From Propioniciclava tarda (GTDB lineage Bacteria > Actinomycetota > Actinomycetes > Propionibacteriales > Propionibacteriaceae), in the NCBI RefSeq assembly GCF_900182665.1, contig NZ_FXTL01000001.1, forward strand, positions 346,949-410,948: a stretch of 64,000 nucleotides of DNA, written 5' to 3'. The notes beneath the pieces are model-generated. The model saw nothing but the letters and a program-made list of their open reading frames with translations, was not told the DNA's origin and made no database searches. Positions 8,365 to 20,247 of the stretch are shown here, piece after piece. The position numbers were made by a program, and so were the translations under genes. Numbering within the stretch: the stretch's first letter is position 1; every line of letters begins with the position of its first letter.

Positions 8365-9396
8365 ATGGCGACGATGGCTGCCGGCGACGAGCCCCGCAAC
8401 GCGACCATCTACACCGTCGCCGAGCGCGCGGGTGTCAGCCACCAGACCGTCTCGCGCTACCTCAAGGGCGAGTCGCTGCGTCCGAAGAATCGGGACGCCG
8501 TCGTCGCGGCCCTCGCCGACCTCGACTACCAGGTGAACGACATCGCGCGCACGCTGGCCACCAAGAAGCCCGGACGCATCGGCGCGTTCGTTTTCGACGT
8601 CGACGACTGGGCGCCGTAGCGGGTGCTGGCGGGCGCTGCCGAGGCGGCCCGGGCCGAGGGCTACATCCTTGACATCGTCCGGCTGGACCCGTCGGACGGG
8701 GCGTCCATCGATGCGGCGCTGTCGATGATGAACCGGACCATGCTCGCCGGCGTCGTCGTCATTTCGTCGTCCGACAAGCTGCTGTCCCGGCTCGACCTCG
8801 ACCGGCTCAAGGTGCCGTGGGTGGTCGAGGCCGAGCCGGAGCTGGCCGCCGGCTCCCCGAGGGCCCTGGACCACCCGTTCGCCCAAGTCGTCACGCATTT
8901 GGCCGACCTCGGTCACAAGCGCTTCTTCCACATCGGCGGCCCGTTGACCTGGCTCGCCGGACGCAACCGCCTGCTGGCCTATCGCGAGGTGCTGGCCCGC
9001 CGCGGCCTGGTGAACACTGGCGAGACGACGGGGGAGTGGGGTGCGGCGTCCGGCTACGAGGCGATGGCGTCCTACCCGCTGGACGCCGCCCCGACCGCCA
9101 TCGTCGCCGCCAGCGATCAGCTCGCCCTCGGTGCCCTCTACTGGCTGCACGAGCGGGGCGTCCGGGTGCCGGCCGACGTCAGCATCTCCGGCTACGACGG
9201 CATCGCCGACGCCGAGTTCTACTCGCCGCCCCTGACCACGATGGCGGTCGACTTCGCGCTGCTGGGCCGCAACACCGTCCACGCGCTGCTGAGCCGCCAG
9301 GGCGTCGGTGGGCGTCCGGACCTGGGTCTGCCGGTCGCCCGGCTGGTCCCGCGGATCTCCACCGGACGCCCCGGGCGCGGCATCCGCGTGGGCTGA
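8365..9396 (+). pseudogene. LacI-family regulator split by an amber codon
   Basis: The probable start is ATG 8365 (AAGGAGG ribosome site). The N-terminal helix-turn-helix is clear (YTVAERAGVSHQTVSRYL), followed by the hinge. The frame then meets TAG at 8617-8619 (after DDWAP, codon 85) and continues in the same frame as a full periplasmic-binding-protein-like effector domain (VLAGAAEAARAEGY to RIST). A CAG to TAG change would explain it. A GTG at 8623, four bases past the stop, could restart translation of the sensor half. The neighbouring sugar transporter and lacZ make it their presumed regulator, now probably inactive. Confidence 0.85.
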
Positions 9397-9468
9397 GTTC
9401 GCGGGCTCTCCAGGCCGCCACCAGGAAACACATGTTCAGTCCGATGAACCTCTTGCCGTCCCGAAACT

Positions 9469-9480
9469 GTTACCGGTAAC
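9469..9480. promoter_or_regulatory. Palindromic operator upstream of the sugar transporter
   Basis: GTTACCGGTAAC is a perfect 12-bp palindrome with the central CG typical of LacI-family sites. It lies 154 bases before the substrate-binding-protein start, in a 238-base intergenic region. It is the natural target of the split LacI regulator just upstream. No clear -35/-10 pair stands out around it. Confidence 0.65.
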
Positions 9481-9634
9481 GTTTCGCCAACGCTCGCTCC
9501 TACAAGACGTCGCCGACCTCGCCGACGACGCCCCAACGCCTGTGGCCCCTGTTTCGCGCCCGAGCCGTGGCCCACGGTTTCATCTCGTTCTTCCGCCTCA
9601 ACCACGGTGTCCCTCCAACGAAAGTAGGCAAGCC

Positions 9635-10993
9635 ATGTCACGTCCGCAGACCGAAGCCGAGTACCTCGCCCGGTTCCCTGTCTCCCCGATCTCCGGCTTC
9701 TCCCGCCGCACGCTGCTGGGCGGCGCGCTGGCCGCCGGTGCGCTCGGCCTCGCCGGCTGCGCGTCCGGCTCGACGCCCGCGGCGTCCGGCTCGGCCGCTG
9801 GTGGCGGCGCTGCCGCCGCGCTCGGCGACATCACGTTCGGCAACAACCAGGCCGACCCCGTGCCGAAGGCCGCCATCGAGGCCGCCGCGAAGGCCTTCCA
9901 GGATGCGAACCCGGGCGCGAACGTGAAGTTCAACACCGTCGCGCACACGACGTTCCAGGAGAACATCAACAACTACCTGCAGGGCTCCCCGGACGACACC
10001 TTCGGCTGGTTCGCCGGCTACCGCGCCCGCTTCTTCGCCAACAAGGGCCTCGTCGGCGACATCTCCGACGTCTACAAGGCCACCGCCGGCATCCCGGACT
10101 CGCTGAAGAAGGCCTGCTCGACCGAGGACGGCAGCAAGCAGATCGTCATGCCGGCCCACTATTACCCGTGGGTCGTGCTCTACAAGAAGTCCGTCTTCAC
10201 CAAGAACGGCTACACCGTCCCGAAGACCTTGGACGAGCTCAAGGCCCTCGGCGACAAGATGAAGGCCGCCAACATGACCCCCTTCGCGTTCTGCGACAAG
10301 GACGGCTGGGAGGCCATGGGCATGTTCGACATCCTGAACATGCGCGTCAACGGCTACGACTACCACATCAGCCTGATGTCCGGTAAGGAAGACTGGTCCG
10401 GCGACAAGGTCGTCAAGGTGTTCGACACCTGGAAGGGCCTGCTGCCGTACCTGCAGGCCGACTCCCTGGGCCGTAGCTGGCAGGAGGCCGCGCAGGCGCT
10501 CCAGAAGGACCAGGCGGGCATGTACTACCTCGGCACCTTCGCCGCGCAGCAGTTCGCCAAGGGCGCCGAGCAGGACGACCTCGACTTCTTCACGTTCCCC
10601 GAGATCGACTCCAACATCGGCTCCGGCGCGATCGAGGCCCCGACCGACGGCTACATGATGAGAAAGAGTCCGAAGAACGAGGCCGGCGCCAAGAAGTGGC
10701 TGGGCTTCCTCGGCGGCGCCAAGGCCCAGGACATCCTCGTCCAGGCCGATCCCTCGGTCATCGCGATCAGCGGCCAGGCCGACGTGGCCAAGTACACCGG
10801 CCTGCAGACCAAGATGCTCAACCTGCTGAAGAACGCCACGGAGGTCTCGCTGTTCCTCGACCGCGACAGCCGTCCGGACTTCGCCTCCACCGTGATGGGC
10901 CCTGCCATCCAGAGCTTCATCAAGAACCCGAACGACATCGCTACGATCCTGAAGAACGTCGAGGCGCAGAAGAAGTCGATCTTCGCGTCATGA
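9635..10993 (+). CDS. ABC sugar transporter, extracellular substrate-binding lipoprotein
   Basis: 452 residues, extracytoplasmic. The N-terminus has a twin-arginine-like SRRTLLGG, a hydrophobic core and the lipobox LAGC, so it is probably an exported, lipid-anchored protein. The mature part matches the family 1 solute-binding fold of oligosaccharide importers (DITFGNNQADPVPKA, YYPWVVLYKKSVF, GTFAAQQFAKGA). Its stop overlaps the first permease start (ATGA). With lacZ downstream, galactosides such as lactose or galacto-oligosaccharides are the likely cargo; this is inference. Confidence 0.9.
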   Translation: MSRPQTEAEYLARFPVSPISGFSRRTLLGGALAAGALGLAGCASGSTPAASGSAAGGGAAAALGDITFGNNQADPVPKAAIEAAAKAFQDANPGANVKFNTVAHTTFQENINNYLQGSPDDTFGWFAGYRARFFANKGLVGDISDVYKATAGIPDSLKKACSTEDGSKQIVMPAHYYPWVVLYKKSVFTKNGYTVPKTLDELKALGDKMKAANMTPFAFCDKDGWEAMGMFDILNMRVNGYDYHISLMSGKEDWSGDKVVKVFDTWKGLLPYLQADSLGRSWQEAAQALQKDQAGMYYLGTFAAQQFAKGAEQDDLDFFTFPEIDSNIGSGAIEAPTDGYMMRKSPKNEAGAKKWLGFLGGAKAQDILVQADPSVIAISGQADVAKYTGLQTKMLNLLKNATEVSLFLDRDSRPDFASTVMGPAIQSFIKNPNDIATILKNVEAQKKSIFAS

Positions 10994-11901
10994 CACCGAC
11001 GACCCAGCCCCGGGTCACGGGTGGGAGCCGCCGCATGCGGCTCTCCACCCGTGACCGAGTCACCGTCGCGCTGATGGTGCTCATCCCGACGGCGTTCGCC
11101 GCAGTGCTGGTCTGGCTGCCGGCCCTCGCCACGATCGTGATGTCGTTCTTCGACTGGGACGGGTTCGGCCCCTTCACCGAGGCCAAGTTCGTCGGCAGCA
11201 AGTGGTACTCGGACGCCGTCACGATCTACCCAGCCTTCTGGCCGGCCATCCAGCACAACGTGATCTGGCTCATCGTGCTGTTCGGCGTCGCGACGCCGCT
11301 CGGGCTCCTCGTGGCCGTCCTGCTCGACCGCGAGGTCTCGCACACCCGCTTCTACCAGACCGCCCTCTACATCCCGGTCGTGCTCTCGATGGCCCTGATC
11401 GGCTTCGTCTGGCAGCTGATGTTCAGCCGCGACCAGGGCTTGTTGAACCTGCTGTTCGGCACGCAGATCGACTGGTACGGCGATCCGAAGATCAACATCT
11501 GGTCGGCCCTCATCGCCACGTCGTGGCGGCACATGGGCTACGTCATGTTGCTCTACTTGGCCGGCTTGAAGGGCGTCGATCCGTCGCTGAAGGAAGCGGC
11601 CAAGATCGACGGGGCGTCCGAGCCGAAGACGTTCTTCCACGTCGTCTTCCCCGTGATGTTCCCGATCAACGTCGTGGTGCTCGTCATCACGTTCATCGAC
11701 TCGCTGCGCGCCTTCGACCTGGTGTGGGTGATCAACCGAGGACGCAACGGGCTCGAGTTGCTCGCGACAGAGGTGACCCGCAACATCGTCGGCGAGGCGC
11801 AACGGATCGGGTTCGGCTCGGCACTGGCGACGATCATGCTCGTCTTCTCGACGATCTTCATCATCATCTATCTCCGCATCGTCTTGAAGGAGGACCGATG
11901 A
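10990..11901 (+). CDS. ABC sugar transporter permease, MalF/UgpA type
   Basis: 303-residue inner-membrane subunit with about six transmembrane spans. The EAA loop that contacts the ATPase is visible as EAAKIDGASEPKTFFHVVFP. It couples by ATGA overlap to the binding protein before it and to the second permease after it. No ATPase gene is nearby, so it presumably uses a shared MsiK-type ATPase encoded elsewhere, as in many actinobacteria. Confidence 0.92.
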   Translation: MTPTTQPRVTGGSRRMRLSTRDRVTVALMVLIPTAFAAVLVWLPALATIVMSFFDWDGFGPFTEAKFVGSKWYSDAVTIYPAFWPAIQHNVIWLIVLFGVATPLGLLVAVLLDREVSHTRFYQTALYIPVVLSMALIGFVWQLMFSRDQGLLNLLFGTQIDWYGDPKINIWSALIATSWRHMGYVMLLYLAGLKGVDPSLKEAAKIDGASEPKTFFHVVFPVMFPINVVVLVITFIDSLRAFDLVWVINRGRNGLELLATEVTRNIVGEAQRIGFGSALATIMLVFSTIFIIIYLRIVLKEDR

Positions 11902-12809
11902 GCACCGCGACAGCGGCGCCGACGGCGTCCGATCTCATCAAGAACGCAAGTAAGCGGCCCTGGACGAAGGGGCGCATCGCCACCCACGCGTTCCTGGCCA
12001 CGCTGACGGCGCTGTGGATGGTGCCGATGGTCTACGCCGTCATGGCGTCGCTGCGCGACTACCAGTACACGGCCAAGAACGGCTACCTGAGCTTCGGTGG
12101 CTGGACCTTCGCCAACTACCTGCACGCCTGGGACGTCGGCGACTTCAGCCGCAAGTTCCTGAACTCGGCGATCATCACGATCCCGGCCGTGATCTTGACG
12201 CTGTTCCTGGCGTCGATGGTCGCGTTCGTGATCGCCCGCTTCAACTGGACCTTCAACATCGTGATGCTGGCGGCCTTCACCGCTGGCAACCTGCTGCCGC
12301 CGCAGTCGCTGCTGATCCCGGTGTTCAAGATGTTCCAGAAGTTCGAGGTGCCGTTCTGGCTCAGCGAGTCCGGCACGCTGCTCAACTCGTACTGGGGAGT
12401 GATCGCCGTCAACGTGGGCTTCCAGGTGGGGTTCTGCACGTTCGTCCTGTCGAACTACATGAAGGCCCTGCCGAAGGAGATTTACGAGTCGGCGATGGTC
12501 GACGGGGCGTCCATCTGGCAGCAGTTCTGGAAGCTGACGCTGCCGCTGTGCCGTCCGTCGCTCGCCGCCCTGGCGACGCTGGAAGTCACGTGGATCTACA
12601 ACGAGTTCTTCTGGGCGACCGTGCTGCTGCAAAACGGCGACATGTTCCCCGTCACGAGCTCGCTGACCAACCTGTCGGGGTCGTTCTTCACCGACAACAA
12701 CCTGGTCGCAGCGGGATCGGTGATCGTGGCCTTGCCGACGATCATCATCTACTTCCTGCTGCAGAAGCACTTCGTCTCCGGGCTCACCCTCGGCGCCACG
12801 AAGGGCTAG
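11898..12809 (+). CDS. ABC sugar transporter permease, MalG/UgpE type
   Basis: 303-residue partner permease. A ribosome site AAGGAGG precedes ATG 11898, which overlaps the previous stop. It has about six spans and the coupling loop ESAMVDGASIWQQFWKLTLP, and ends FVSGLTLGATKG, typical of the MalG C-terminus that reaches into the ATPase interface. It is the last gene of the transporter operon; a hairpin repeat and a GC-rich stem follow before lacZ. Confidence 0.92.
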   Translation: MSTATAAPTASDLIKNASKRPWTKGRIATHAFLATLTALWMVPMVYAVMASLRDYQYTAKNGYLSFGGWTFANYLHAWDVGDFSRKFLNSAIITIPAVILTLFLASMVAFVIARFNWTFNIVMLAAFTAGNLLPPQSLLIPVFKMFQKFEVPFWLSESGTLLNSYWGVIAVNVGFQVGFCTFVLSNYMKALPKEIYESAMVDGASIWQQFWKLTLPLCRPSLAALATLEVTWIYNEFFWATVLLQNGDMFPVTSSLTNLSGSFFTDNNLVAAGSVIVALPTIIIYFLLQKHFVSGLTLGATKG

Positions 12810-12823
12810 GAAGCACTGATTGA

Positions 12824-12882
12824 CCGCTGGCTGAGCCTGGCTGAGCCGCACTTGTAGGGGCTTCGAGAAGCTCAGCCAGCGG
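12824..12882. repeat. Hairpin repeat, copy 2
   Basis: CCGCTGGCTGAGC at the left end pairs exactly with GCTCAGCCAGCGG at the right end around a loop, and the arms match the element at 2121-2178. Located 14 bases after the permease stop, it could end transcription of the transporter operon. Confidence 0.7.
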
Positions 12883-12909
12883 ATGACCTCATCGATCGGT
12901 GTTCCGCAA

Positions 12910-12953
12910 GGCTCGCCCCGCCGTCGGCCTACTGCCCCGGCGGCGGGGGAGCC
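12910..12953 (+). terminator. GC-rich stem-loop upstream of lacZ
   Basis: GGCTCGCCCCGCCG pairs with CGGCGGGGGAGCC (one mismatch and a one-base bulge) around a loop of about 17 bases. No T-run follows. It may be a terminator for the transporter operon or a 5' leader structure of lacZ. Confidence 0.4.
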
Positions 12954-12990
12954 CTGCCATCATCGGTCTGCCCGTCCAAGACTAGAGTGA

Positions 12991-17416
<4,426 letters not shown>

Positions 17417-17420
<4 letters not shown>

Positions 17421-18403
17421 CGGAGTTCCTGGTAGGCGGTGAGGCATGCAGGGCATTCGGGGAACGCGTCGGGGTTTCGAGTTGCGACGAAGAACACGCC
17501 ACACAAAGCTCTGATGGCCTCGCCGTCAACGAGCGAACCTCCGATGTGGCGTTGGTGGGCGTAATGGGCCATCTGGCCGTATTCGGTGGTCAAGAGCTCG
17601 CCCCGCGCGTCTACAGACGTCAATCGTTCGATCTGGGCACTTCTGTGCCCAGATCCCTCCATGGCGGAGTAAATGCCACCTGCAACGTCCCAGTCCGGGG
17701 CAGGCGGCGCGATGCTGGTCAAGACCCGCCGTTCTAGCTGGTGGTGGAGCCGGCTGCCTAGACGGCGACACTCCAGGAATTCGACGAGGAAGCAATCAAG
17801 CCCATCCTCGATCTCGTAGGTCAGCCGCAGGACCGCGATGGGCGGCTTGCCCGTGACGGGGTCGGGGAGAGGCCGCTGTCGGGTGGCACCTGCTGGGCAG
17901 TCCCTGAGCGATTCAAGACACTCGCGTTGAATGGCGAGTTGCCACCGCGTGAGCATGTTGGCCGCTGTTTCCGTCTTGAGGATTCGAGCATCGATGTCTC
18001 GTGGTTTGAGCTGATCTCGGCCCTCCACTGTGGCGCAGCGGGCGGCGAGGGCTTGGTAGAAGTCATCCCCATCCTCGTGACCACCTTTCGCGAGGCCAGT
18101 GGCGACGACCCATCGGACCCCGTCAGGGTCGGTCCAGATACCCGCGCGCCACTGCGAGCTGCGGACCTCAGCGAGCCGCAGTTCGCCAGAGCAGTCGATC
18201 AGACCTCGGGGGTGGTCGTTGACCGGCTCGGAACCCAGGATTTCGCGCGCCTTCTGGAGGATGGGATGGGGAAGCTCCGCGAGGGGCCTGAGTGAGTTCC
18301 AGTCAGCTGTTTCGATGAGGCGGCGTGGCCACGGGCTCGACCACCCGTTCTTGAGGTCGACGAGGACCGCCAGGGTGGGTCGAGCCCGCGGGTCGTGCTG
18401 CAC
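17417..18403 (-). CDS. Unknown protein with zinc-ribbon (DUF3039-like) end, inserted in the hsd operon
   Basis: 328 residues, not assigned to a known enzyme. The C-terminus (AHYAHQRHIGGS, RALCGVFF, FPECPACLTAY) has a His, a Cys and a CPAC pair laid out like the DUF3039 zinc ribbon. The segment LRLAEVRSSQWRAGIWTDPD then VRWVVATGLAKGG has the order of conserved features seen in RelE/HigB-like toxins (ELR, an Arg-rich strand, then a strand ending in a basic residue), but the likeness is weak. It lies 48 bases after a helix-turn-helix gene and overlaps hsdM by ATGA. A toxin or restriction-linked effector is inferred, not shown. Confidence 0.6.
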
Positions 18404-18451
18404 GTAGACATCATTCCTTACCGCCCCGACAGTGGCGGTACGACGGCTCCG

Positions 18452-18892
18452 CTACAGCTCGTCTGCGAGTTCGTCTATCGCTTCGCGCTCGATCTGGTTC
18501 GCACGGGCGAAGCGCTCCGCGAGAGCGCGACGCTCGGCTTGGCGACGGCGTTCGAAGTTGACGAGATCAGGGCCGGTGATGCGGCGGTCTCGGCCGACAC
18601 GATGCGACGGGATCTCTCCGGACTCGAGCAGCTTGTACAAGTGCGTGCGGCTCATCTTCAATCGGCTGGCAGCTTGCTGTGGGGTCAGCTCGGTGGACGA
18701 ATCGAGCAACGTGAAGTCAAAACCAGCACTCAAGGACTCGGTCAGAGCCAGCAGCAAGTCGCGCAACTCGCCTTCGTTCAGACCGGAAGCAAACGACGAC
18801 AGCTCCTTGAGGTCGTCTGCGGGGACGACAGAAGAACGGACTTCAATCAGGGCAGGCATCTCAACTTCTTTCGCATCCGCCAGGCGCACCAC
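18452..18892 (-). CDS. Excisionase/MerR-like helix-turn-helix protein, antitoxin-like
   Basis: 146 residues from GTG 18892, or 135 from ATG 18859. The middle holds the excisionase-type winged helix-turn-helix, ELTPQQAASRLKMSRTHLYK then LLESGEIPSHRVGRDRRI, followed by a long charged helix rich in Arg, Ala and Glu to the C-terminus. This layout is common in antitoxins that repress their own operon. Three CAGATG repeats at exact 9-bp steps lie 10 bases upstream of GTG 18892 (18902-18925). It pairs with the unknown gene downstream. Confidence 0.75.
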   Translation of the reverse strand: MVRLADAKEVEMPALIEVRSSVVPADDLKELSSFASGLNEGELRDLLLALTESLSAGFDFTLLDSSTELTPQQAASRLKMSRTHLYKLLESGEIPSHRVGRDRRITGPDLVNFERRRQAERRALAERFARANQIEREAIDELADEL

Positions 18893-18901
18893 CGATTGAT
18901 G

Positions 18902-18925
18902 CAGATGCCGCAGATGTCACAGATG
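18902..18925. promoter_or_regulatory. Triple CAGATG direct repeat, candidate operator
   Basis: CAGATG occurs at 18902, 18911 and 18920, a perfect 9-bp period, in the 95-base gap between hsdS and the helix-turn-helix gene. On the minus strand, TTGGCC and TAGATT upstream of it are about 17 bases apart and could be a promoter. The repeat sits where an autorepressor would bind. Confidence 0.5.
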
Positions 18926-18987
18926 AATCTACCGCCTGGGGTGGCGAGTGGCCAAACTGGATTGCCCACCCTGTGGACACGCCGGCG

Positions 18988-20247
18988 TCAGTCGGCCCCA
19001 GGAGGTGCGGCGCTCGCCAGCTCTTCGATGCGGTCTGCGTCGGACGCCGACCCCGTGAGTCGTCCCGAGAACGCCGCCGCCAGGATGGCGCGGCGCAGGG
19101 AGGTCGAACGGGTTCTCGCTCGAAGGAGTTCGTTGGTTAGTCTTCGGCTCTGCTGGCGCAGCTCTTGGATATACGAGACCACGGCGCTCTGGTCCGCGAC
19201 AGACGGAACGGGGAAGCTGAGTTGGCTGAGTTTTCGGACGCTCAGGGTGTGCAGGCCGCTACTCGAACTAGCCACCTGACTCAGCCTCCGCCTAGCGATG
19301 GGGGAGTTCCAGACGATCTCGAGGTACTCAGGGAGTAGCCCCTCGCGGGGCCGAACGCGGATCAGATGGTTCTGGTGCAAGCAGCCTTCAATTGAGCCGT
19401 CCCAAACGGCTGCCCTGCCGATCTGACTCGGGCTGCCATTTCCCTCGACGACGAGCAGATCGCCCGCACGGAGGCTCAAGCGAGCGACCTCGTCGTCGCT
19501 CGCCTCCACGTAGTGAATCTCGTCGAGATTGAGCCCCTCAGCTGTGACGTTGGCCACACGGAGGAAGGGCCTGGGGTGCTCCCGCGGAGCACGTGCCGGG
19601 GTCTTCTGGATGCCACCCTGAATGTCAGCCGTCTGTGTCAACGGCGTCATGGGCCCGGTGCCCGCAGCGGCCAAGGCGACGGCAACCATCGCCTCCACCT
19701 TCTCGAGCCCAGCAGCAATACTGCGCTCGGCCGCGTCGAGGCGGGAGAAGTGGTCCTCGATGATCTCGACGATCCGGCGCTGCTCTGTCAGCCCCGGAAA
19801 TGCGATCTGACAGCTGCGGACCTCCCGATCAAGTACCGCCGGGTAACTCACGCCCTTTTGTAGCGGCAAGACCTGGTCCTCGAACGCCTGTGATTCGACG
19901 TATCGATAGAGGAAGTCCGGGTCGAGGTCCGCGTTTGGCCTGAGGACGCAAAACCCGGTCGATGCATACTCGCCCCGCAACCCCGGCCCAACGCGAGCCA
20001 TCTTGCGCAGATAGGGGCGCACAGTCGAATACAGAGTGTCCCCAGGCTCAAGAACCTGGCGACAGCGGCTCGGCGCCTCCTCAGCCCTAATCACTTGCCC
20101 GGACCCGATGGTTCCAGACGGTCCGTCGAGTGCTCCGATATCGACATACTGAATCAGCGCCCGGTCCAGGCCGGCTGGGTCCGACTTCTTTGGCGAAGCC
20201 GTGACTTTGCCTAAGGCAACTCGCGTCCAACCGGGCGGGGTCCTCAA
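18988..20247 (-). CDS. hsdS: Type I restriction-modification specificity subunit HsdS
   Basis: 419 residues with two target-recognition domains separated by helical conserved regions: EQRRIVEIIEDHFSRLDAAE ends the first half, and VVSYIQELRQQSRRLTNELL ends the second. Such subunits read a bipartite DNA sequence for methylation and cleavage. The start is TTG 20247, overlapping the hsdR stop as TTGA. Only one GGACGCC word is present in the whole block from hsdS to the unknown gene, against 21 in hsdR and 9 in hsdM, so the specificity gene appears to have been exchanged. Confidence 0.93.
   Translation of the reverse strand: MRTPPGWTRVALGKVTASPKKSDPAGLDRALIQYVDIGALDGPSGTIGSGQVIRAEEAPSRCRQVLEPGDTLYSTVRPYLRKMARVGPGLRGEYASTGFCVLRPNADLDPDFLYRYVESQAFEDQVLPLQKGVSYPAVLDREVRSCQIAFPGLTEQRRIVEIIEDHFSRLDAAERSIAAGLEKVEAMVAVALAAAGTGPMTPLTQTADIQGGIQKTPARAPREHPRPFLRVANVTAEGLNLDEIHYVEASDDEVARLSLRAGDLLVVEGNGSPSQIGRAAVWDGSIEGCLHQNHLIRVRPREGLLPEYLEIVWNSPIARRRLSQVASSSSGLHTLSVRKLSQLSFPVPSVADQSAVVSYIQELRQQSRRLTNELLRARTRSTSLRRAILAAAFSGRLTGSASDADRIEELASAAPPGAD

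Noticed and set aside
12910..12953. Confident rho-independent terminator before lacZ
   Set aside because: A strong stem exists but there is no T-run, so it is listed only at low confidence.
17421..17504. Longer hsdM start at 17504
   Set aside because: It would add an Arg/Pro-rich stretch with no family likeness and overlap the upstream gene by 88 bases; ATG 17420 with ATGA coupling gives the conserved N-terminus.
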